Source of the DNA: Ilex aquifolium
Taxonomy: Eukaryota > Streptophyta > Magnoliopsida > Aquifoliales > Aquifoliaceae
NCBI GenBank assembly: GCA_951799425.1
Contig: OX637393.1
Location: forward strand, 4,883,001 to 4,947,000
Direction of reading: 5' to 3'
Length of the DNA stretch: 64,000 nucleotides
Shown here: one piece after another, positions 58,884 through 64,000 of the stretch
How the letters are laid out: every line of letters begins with the position of its first letter
Numbering within the stretch: position 1 is the first letter of the stretch
Position numbers and translations under genes: made by a program
Notes under the pieces: generated by a model
Databases searched by the model: none
Told to the model about the DNA's origin: nothing
Seen by the model: the letters and a program-made list of their open reading frames with translations, nothing else

Positions 58884-59268
58884 GAGCAACTCCAAGAGGA
58901 GTGGTATCAGGGGTGGCAACCCCATAACTGTCAAAATATCACTCCACATTCAAAATTTTTCACTCCAAGTGGGGTGACATCAAGGGTTGGAAAATGACAA
59001 CAATACTCTTGTGGTGACAATTTTGGCAACTCTGGAGAGAGAAAATGAGAGGTTGCAAATGAGTTGATGAATATAGATCTGTTAAATTGCTAAATGATCC
59101 AACGATGAATATAGATCTAACGAATCATATAAATTGATGAATGAAAATATGAAAATGACACCCCATTTTAGTACCTACCATTAAAACAGATTTATAATTC
59201 AGAGATATTTCAAAATTATAAATAGATGATTTGACACCTCAAAGTGACAAATCCCTTTGGAGTTGTTC
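58884..59268. mobile_element. PIF/Harbinger-type MITE upstream of the small secreted gene
   Basis: Ends GAGCAACTCCAAGAGGAGTG and, mirrored, GAACAACTCCAAAGGGATTT, flanked by TAA on both sides (58881-58883 and 59269-59271), the 3-bp target of PIF/Harbinger elements. It is 385 bp and non-coding. It ends 142 bp before the likely start codon of the Cys-rich protein, so it occupies that gene's promoter. Confidence 0.75.
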
Positions 59269-59364
59269 TAATATCCTAATCGAGATGGACTCTAAAAAGT
59301 TTCCTTTTTAACCCCTCAAAACCCTTAAAAATATCGAAATGGATGGAAAGCTTATAGCAGTTAA

Positions 59365-59368
<4 letters not shown>

Positions 59369-59401
<33 letters not shown>
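59369..59401 (+). repeat. CT microsatellite in the leader of the Cys-rich gene
   Basis: About sixteen TC units end nine bases before the ATG at 59411. CT runs are common in plant 5' leaders. They also make an upstream Met frame (59339) look like a Ser-Leu extension, which I regard as untranslated. Confidence 0.85.
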
Positions 59402-59404
<3 letters not shown>

Positions 59405-59410
59405 GCTACA

Positions 59411-59743
59411 ATGGCCATTGCCTCTGCATTCAGGTTCTCCTTTTTCTTCCTTCTACTTCTCATCCTCCTCGGAACCTTTCACTACAGACCGTCGTACGCT
59501 GTGGTTTCCGGTAACTTTCAAACAATTTCTTCAAATGATGGTTCAGATCGGAGTCTGTTATCAGTTCAGAGTAAAAACAATCAAGGTCCAGACTGCAGCG
59601 AAATAGCGTCCAAGTCTCAGTGCTTCCAGAGCCCCAATTGCCGGTGGTGCCGGAGCCAAGTTCTCGATGACATGTGCTTTTCCAAGTCCGAGGCCTGGCG
59701 ATTACCATCTCAGGTCTTTTCTTGTAATTTGGGACAAAGCTAA
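59411..59743 (+). CDS. Small secreted Cys-rich protein
   Basis: One exon, 110 residues. Residues 1-30 are a strong signal peptide (MAIASAFRFSFFFLLLLILL, cleavage likely after the SYA near 30). The C-terminal half has the pattern DCSEIASKSQCFQSPNCRWC, then DDMCFSKSEAWRLP and FSC: six Cys in a PSI-like arrangement (C-x6-C-x5-CxxC-x8-C). I recognise this as a conserved plant family of unknown function and have no name for it. I chose the ATG at 59411 over 59339, because the upstream extension is only CT-repeat coding and would bury the signal peptide. A Harbinger-type MITE ends 142 bp upstream. No intron is needed. Confidence 0.72.
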   Translation: MAIASAFRFSFFFLLLLILLGTFHYRPSYAVVSGNFQTISSNDGSDRSLLSVQSKNNQGPDCSEIASKSQCFQSPNCRWCRSQVLDDMCFSKSEAWRLPSQVFSCNLGQS

Positions 59744-60411
59744 GGTTTTTTTTTTTTGCTTGTTGAGAGTTTGTGTTTTGATCGATTGGGAATGGATGAT
59801 ATGATTTTCATGAATTCTTTCTGCAATTTCAGTATTGTTTATTTCATGTTTTGGTGTCTTGCATCTGTGGATTGGAACTCATTGAATGTTAACTCATGGT
59901 AATTGAGCTTATGAGCTATGATGCAAATTCATTGAGCTAAATTTGGTGATATTATGGGATTTCAGGATTATTATGATGGTAATTGAGTTTGATTAGGTTT
60001 CGAGAGGGTCATATGCTACGATACGAGTAGAGTACATATAGGGGTATAGTCCTAGTAAACCAAATCAGATTTTGACGTGTACCTTTTATTGGAAACCTAC
60101 AAAGTCGCAATCCTTTTTTTAAAGCTGATTTAGAGATATTGTGATCTTTAAAAATGAATCCGAAACACTAAGATAAAGAGAATTACATTTACTTGCACAA
60201 TGTTGGAGCATTTTGCAGTAATTTGGCACCCTGTTTGTAAATTGTTCTCATTCAAGAACAATCACAGAGCTTCAATCTCTGTAAATATACAATGTAACTT
60301 GAACAAGGGGGGTCCAGTCCAATCCATAAGTATAGCCATGGGATAAGCACATAATATTGGGTTGTGTGACTTTTGCTGCAACAGATGTGGCATTTACATT
60401 ATTAATTGATC
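59744..60411. other. 3' region of the Cys-rich gene, then spacer
   Basis: Begins with the 3' UTR of the small secreted gene, including a T10 run at about 59746-59757. No further exon is recognised. Confidence 0.45.
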
Positions 60412-60521
60412 AGGACTAAGCTCCTAACCGGATGGTTAAGGCCTTCCACAATGGAGTTGCAAGTTGAAGGTTCGATTCCCTTGTAGTGTAAACTTATCGT
60501 TGCCTATCAAAAGAAAAAAAA
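60412..60521 (+). mobile_element. SINE with long target duplication
   Basis: A 110-bp tRNA-derived SINE: A-box ggatggttaaggcc, B-box GGTTCGATTCCC and an A-rich tail (aaaagaaaaaaaa). The target duplication is 18 bp with one mismatch (TTACAtTATTAATTGATC at 60394-60411, TTACAgTATTAATTGATC at 60522-60539). The near-perfect duplication marks a fairly young insertion. Confidence 0.85.
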
Positions 60522-60539
60522 TTACAGTATTAATTGATC

Positions 60540-61319
60540 CATAACTTACCAGTTTAGGAAATATATTTGAGAGTTCCTTTTGAACATTCTTTTAAGGGTT
60601 GAGATTTATCTGTTGTCGCCATTTACTTCCACTTAATCTTTCTTCTTTTATGGTAAAATTAAAAAAGAGAAAAAAATAAAGGAAGAAAACAGGATATATT
60701 CTGCAGGATTGTTAATAACTACCGTTTTAGTGATATATATGTACTTCTCTTTATAAATAGATGACACTAGTCTTCACGGATAACTTATATCGTGGAGGGA
60801 GTAAATACTATTTTTTTTTCATTTTTTCTCGGGCATAGATGTTAATTCATTGAAATGTTTCCCAGGGAACAATTTAATTTAGAGTGCTGAGAAAGGATTC
60901 TTAGTTTCTAAAGTTTCATGGTTTTGGAGAAGGCAGGGTTTTAAGTGGTTTGTACCTACAACTGATCCAAGAAGTAAACTGATATATGTATTGACACTGG
61001 ATTGTATGATTTTAGGTGATTGTCAATCTTGCCGGATATTTTGATCAGGTGGTAGATTTGCTGCAATGGCTTTACTGATAAGTTGATGGCTTAAAGCTGG
61101 TGTTTGGTTGAGGATAAATTATGGAAACCCTGGCTTTATTTTTTAGTCAAGGTTTCATATGCAGATGTTACATTGATCTCTTTAAAACCTTAGTAATGTT
61201 CCTAGCGATATTTTTTTGGCGGTTTCTAGCTATATATATGCATGTCACCATTTGTTGTCGAAGGTTAAAGTTGGTTGCTGTCTGCGAGGATCAAGGTATA
61301 GTTTTGATTCGTAAGTGAC
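60540..61319. other. Intergenic, no gene seen
   Basis: AT-rich. No exon or bounded repeat was recognised. Confidence 0.4.
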
Positions 61320-62005
61320 CTATTCAGAATAGTCCGATGATGTTATAAGTGTCTCTTTCTGGCATCCATTTTTCATCCCACCTTCGGAACAAAAATATCT
61401 ACCGGGATATTTCTGTGCATAATAGGAATTTTGATTGCGGCTTTTATTTGGTAAATGACTTCTAGCAATTTTCAAATAGGTCAAGATAGCCGGATAGCTG
61501 AAATGTAAAGTCAGCGTACCTTTATGTCCGTTGAAATCAAACCTATCCAATTTTACAGAACGATGGTTGGCTATACACAGCCATGCTGATCGAGTCTCCC
61601 GCATACGAAAGGTACATTGAGGATTACAATGTTGAATGCTTAACGCAACGATGCTCGTTCAATCAAGAAGAGTCCCAAGTCTTTATTTGCAGGAATTACT
61701 GTTAAGCTTTCTAGAATGGAAGTATGAAATACATAGGCAGTGTGGTGATCAGAGTACACCTTGATACGTCATAACTCGTTTCTCATGGAGCATACATCGC
61801 AAGAACTTAATAGACGGGAGGAGAACATGTCATAGACGGTACAGAGGGTTTAGCTCCGAGTCTTCCAGCATTATCATCTGACATTTTGGGAATACTCCTA
61901 TTTGTTTTGGAGTTGGTTCTCAAGTAGTCGAATCGTATGCTAAGAGCAAGAGGGTATCCACCCATTGGATAGAAGGTCGATCCATAAGAAGAGTAGGAGC
62001 TTTGC
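61320..62005. other. Possible organellar (mitochondrial-like) DNA insert
   Basis: This stretch stands out: base composition is nearly balanced, long A or T runs are absent, and its word use (ggagcatacatcgcaagaac, tagacgggaggagaac, gagtctcccgcatacgaaag) resembles plant mitochondrial spacer DNA. No gene could be named. It is proposed by composition only. Confidence 0.3.
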
Positions 62006-62671
62006 AAAAACTCCCTATTACAGCTTTTCTGTCCCTTGTTCTGTTTTTGAATTATGTATGTAGCTTCTTAAGCCTACTCAAGAAAGAGTGAAATATCACC
62101 AAAACAACATTACATGGATGGACCACCCGGACATCTGGTATTCAACTATTCGATGTTTCTTGGCAATGATGCTTGCTGTTCTTTTTTTTTTTTTTTTCAG
62201 ATTGTCCAAGTCAACTTAAGCGTATCTCGACTAATCTTTTTTCCAATATGGTCAAAAATAAGAAATAAAATCCTTTTTTATTGCTCATGACTTAACCTTA
62301 AGGAGTTACTAAGATTCGAACTCTAAACATTTATATTTACGACTCGTCCTTGTTACTATTTGAACTATATCCATGCGGTTGATGTTTGCTGTTCTTTGCA
62401 TATCTCTCTCTCTCTCTCCTGGATCCAGCTTTGTTTCTCTCGTAGACATTAGGGTTGACTACGCTAGCAGTCCACGGTTGTGTCATTTTGGTTCATCATG
62501 TTTCAGTTGTATCAATTCGGTTTCTTAAGTATGACATCTGATTTTAAATGACCCCTCCATTAAACTACGTTTAAACTAGCAGGATTATTTTTTTACACAT
62601 GCCAAGAATGACAATGAGGACAACTGATACAGTAAAGTTGTAGTAACACACCATATATACAGCACAGAGGG
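62006..62671. other. Spacer downstream of seipin
   Basis: Includes a CT microsatellite near 62403-62419 and the left half of a Mutator-like phrase (gtgtcattttggttcatcat, about 62479) without a visible partner. Also contains part of the seipin 3' UTR. No gene is seen. Confidence 0.4.
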
Positions 62672-62718
62672 CTATCTTTGAACTGGAGCACCAGTGCTAG
62701 GAGAAACATCCCTCAACC

Positions 62719-63135
62719 TTACCTTGGCATGATCATAGCTTTGCAGCAGAGTAGAGTAAAGAATAGTTCCATTGAAAGCACCATGAAGCTAATCCATATA
62801 AATATCGATTTCTTCCAATACCATAAAACCCTTTTTAGCAGGGGAAGTTCCGACTCAACGGTTAGAGATGCATCATATATCTCAGGGATACCAGCACCAC
62901 GCTGAAATTCTGCTCTTTGTTCAATTGTCACCCTCAAGCAGGCAGTGGGCTCATGACCTCTTAAGTTAACCTTCACACTCACTGTTTGGGATTCTGATGA
63001 ATAACCAGTGACAAGAGAAGTGATCTTTAGGAAAGTCAAGAGAAGGTGAATCGGCTGGCTTTTGAATTGCAACATGCATGGATGCCTTGAACTTGCAAGG
63101 GCTTTGCCATCAGTAGAGAGCAAGTCTATCCGCAC
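62719..63135 (-). CDS. Seipin, last exon (gene continues beyond the window)
   Basis: The minus-strand exon opens after an acceptor (TTTTTCTTTGAAG ending at 63136) and encodes 138 residues. It contains the plant seipin signature: VRIDLLSTDGKALASSRHPC, MLQFKSQPIHLLLTFLKI, ACLRVTIEQRAEFQRGAGIP, EIYDASLTVESELPLLKR, and the second membrane helix WYWKKSIFIWISFMVLSMEL. Seipins sit in the ER membrane and shape lipid-droplet formation; this resembles the plant SEIPIN2/3 type. The preceding exon is not recognised in the remaining 0.86 kb, so the rest lies to the right. The stop follows KAMIMPR and looks premature: the +2 frame just after it encodes RLRDVSPSTGAPVQR and then a stop at 62672, resembling the normal seipin tail. 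Confidence 0.85.
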   Translation of the reverse strand: MRIDLLSTDGKALASSRHPCMLQFKSQPIHLLLTFLKITSLVTGYSSESQTVSVKVNLRGHEPTACLRVTIEQRAEFQRGAGIPEIYDASLTVESELPLLKRVLWYWKKSIFIWISFMVLSMELFFTLLCCKAMIMPR

Positions 63136-64000
63136 CTTCAAAGAAAAACACAAAGTAATGAGTCCCGTAAACTTTCATCATTCATAAAATTTCACAATTA
63201 TCTCTCCAAATGAAAAAACAAACCATTGGTGACATAAAATTTTAAAACGTAAAGTTCAGGATTTGGAAACCATCGGGAACCAAGAAACCCAGGGGGGAGT
63301 CTTGTAAATATGCATTCTTCTCTGCCAACTTCAACATTGGCAGAAACGCTCCCATGGCCGTGCCATCTTGAGAACATGACTTGGCCTCAACTCAACGCAA
63401 CTTAACTCTAGTAAACTCAACAAAGTCTTGTCCCAACAGTTTTAAGGTTAGTTATATACTTATATGAATCCTATTTCCCCATTGTGCCTAGTAATTTCTA
63501 TGCACAAGCGCTGTAGGTGTTTACATTGGCGTAATGCATTCTGATCAAGGGTCCACTATATATCATCCACGAGAAACCACTCTTTTCTTTAGCACAAAAA
63601 AAATTGGCGAATTGCAAACAGATTCCAGAAAAGCTTCAACAATTATGGAAACAAGCATACCTCGTAAGTAGTACTGTGACACATTTGCCAAACCATTCCT
63701 GATAACGAATGTGTTTGACACCAAAAATCAGTATATAAGAACACCCAGCACAAAATTCTTTTGGGAAGTGTCACATTTCATATGTTATTTGAAGATTTTC
63801 AGCCATCGGCTGTCTACTTATGTCAGCTACAAGTCATATTTTCTCCAAATTTTTGAAAAGAACTGTGTTTTATCAAGTCTTGAAGCAACAAGACAATATT
63901 TTACAACTTACAAGGATATAAGGCTTCCCAACATCAACTTCCTATGATGCAGCGTAGTTCTAAGTGTTCGGGGATACCATACACATCAGGAAGTTAATAA
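63136..64000 (-). other. Probable seipin intron
   Basis: Upstream of the last seipin exon on the minus strand. I searched for the conserved exon ending in a LPESxYNRNLGxFQ-like stretch and did not find it here, so this is taken as intron up to the window edge. No other gene is seen. Confidence 0.4.

Noticed and set aside
58884-59268. Possible CRISPR-like or phage-type repeat
   Set aside because: It is a single inverted-repeat element with a TAA target duplication, in a plant nuclear context. No spaced direct repeats exist anywhere in the window.

Overview
This is nuclear DNA from a flowering plant, very probably a eudicot. The evidence is intron-bearing genes of plant-only families (a U-box/ARM ubiquitin ligase, an E-class PPR protein, a class A4 heat-stress factor, a BES1/BZR1 factor, a FYVE-SYLF protein, a plant seipin), AT-rich gene-poor spacers, plant SINEs (one Au-like), Helitrons, hAT and Mutator MITEs, solo LTRs, and a plastid psaA scrap in an intron. 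I cannot name the species. There is no bacterial or viral gene cluster, CRISPR array or operon.

Layout. 1-16.6 kb has no recognisable gene. It holds a 795-bp hAT element with a clean 8-bp target duplication, a solo LTR with a 5-bp duplication, a 2.1-kb Ty3-like solo LTR, a Helitron carrying a Mutator-type MITE and an antisense SINE, and long A/G runs. 17.1-19.3 kb is an intronless PUB17/ACRE276-like U-box gene (+). 20.75-24.56 kb is a four-exon secreted protein of unknown function (-), with a SINE whose target duplication reaches its first splice donor. 26.3-27.1 kb is a LINE 3' fragment. 27.65-28.1 kb is a decayed membrane-protein gene lying just behind an intronless PPR gene (28.26-29.96 kb, -). 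A 496-bp Mutator-type element sits 33 bp upstream of the PPR start. 31.3-32.9 kb is an HsfA4 gene (-) whose intron contains plastid psaA DNA and an Au-like SINE. 34.6-41.6 kb is repeats: a hAT element with a solo LTR inside it, a Mutator-like element, a hAT-like element carrying a G-rich minisatellite, and a Helitron with a nearly perfect 400-bp tandem duplication. 42.0-46.2 kb is a BEH4-like gene (+) with a 3.1-kb intron and a second intron placed exactly at its stop codon. 47.4-52.7 kb is a five-exon FYVE-SYLF gene (-) with an expanded repetitive N-terminal region. 52.8-55.8 kb is a nest: long inverted arms, a broken LTR element, and a MITE within it. 56.2-59.3 kb is more hAT, LTR, Helitron and Harbinger-type material. 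59.4-59.7 kb is a small secreted Cys-rich protein (+). 62.7-63.1 kb is the last exon of a seipin gene (-) that continues beyond the window and appears to have lost its C-terminal tail by a one-base frameshift.

The genes do not form a pathway. They are unrelated neighbours in immunity/ubiquitination, organelle RNA processing, heat/stress transcription, brassinosteroid-type transcription, endomembrane lipid binding and lipid-droplet biogenesis. I found no convincing new multi-gene system. The most useful observations are at gene/repeat junctions: a stop codon that is unchanged by splicing, a SINE at a splice donor, an intron largely made of organelle DNA and a SINE, an internally repeated FYVE-SYLF protein, and the seipin frameshift.
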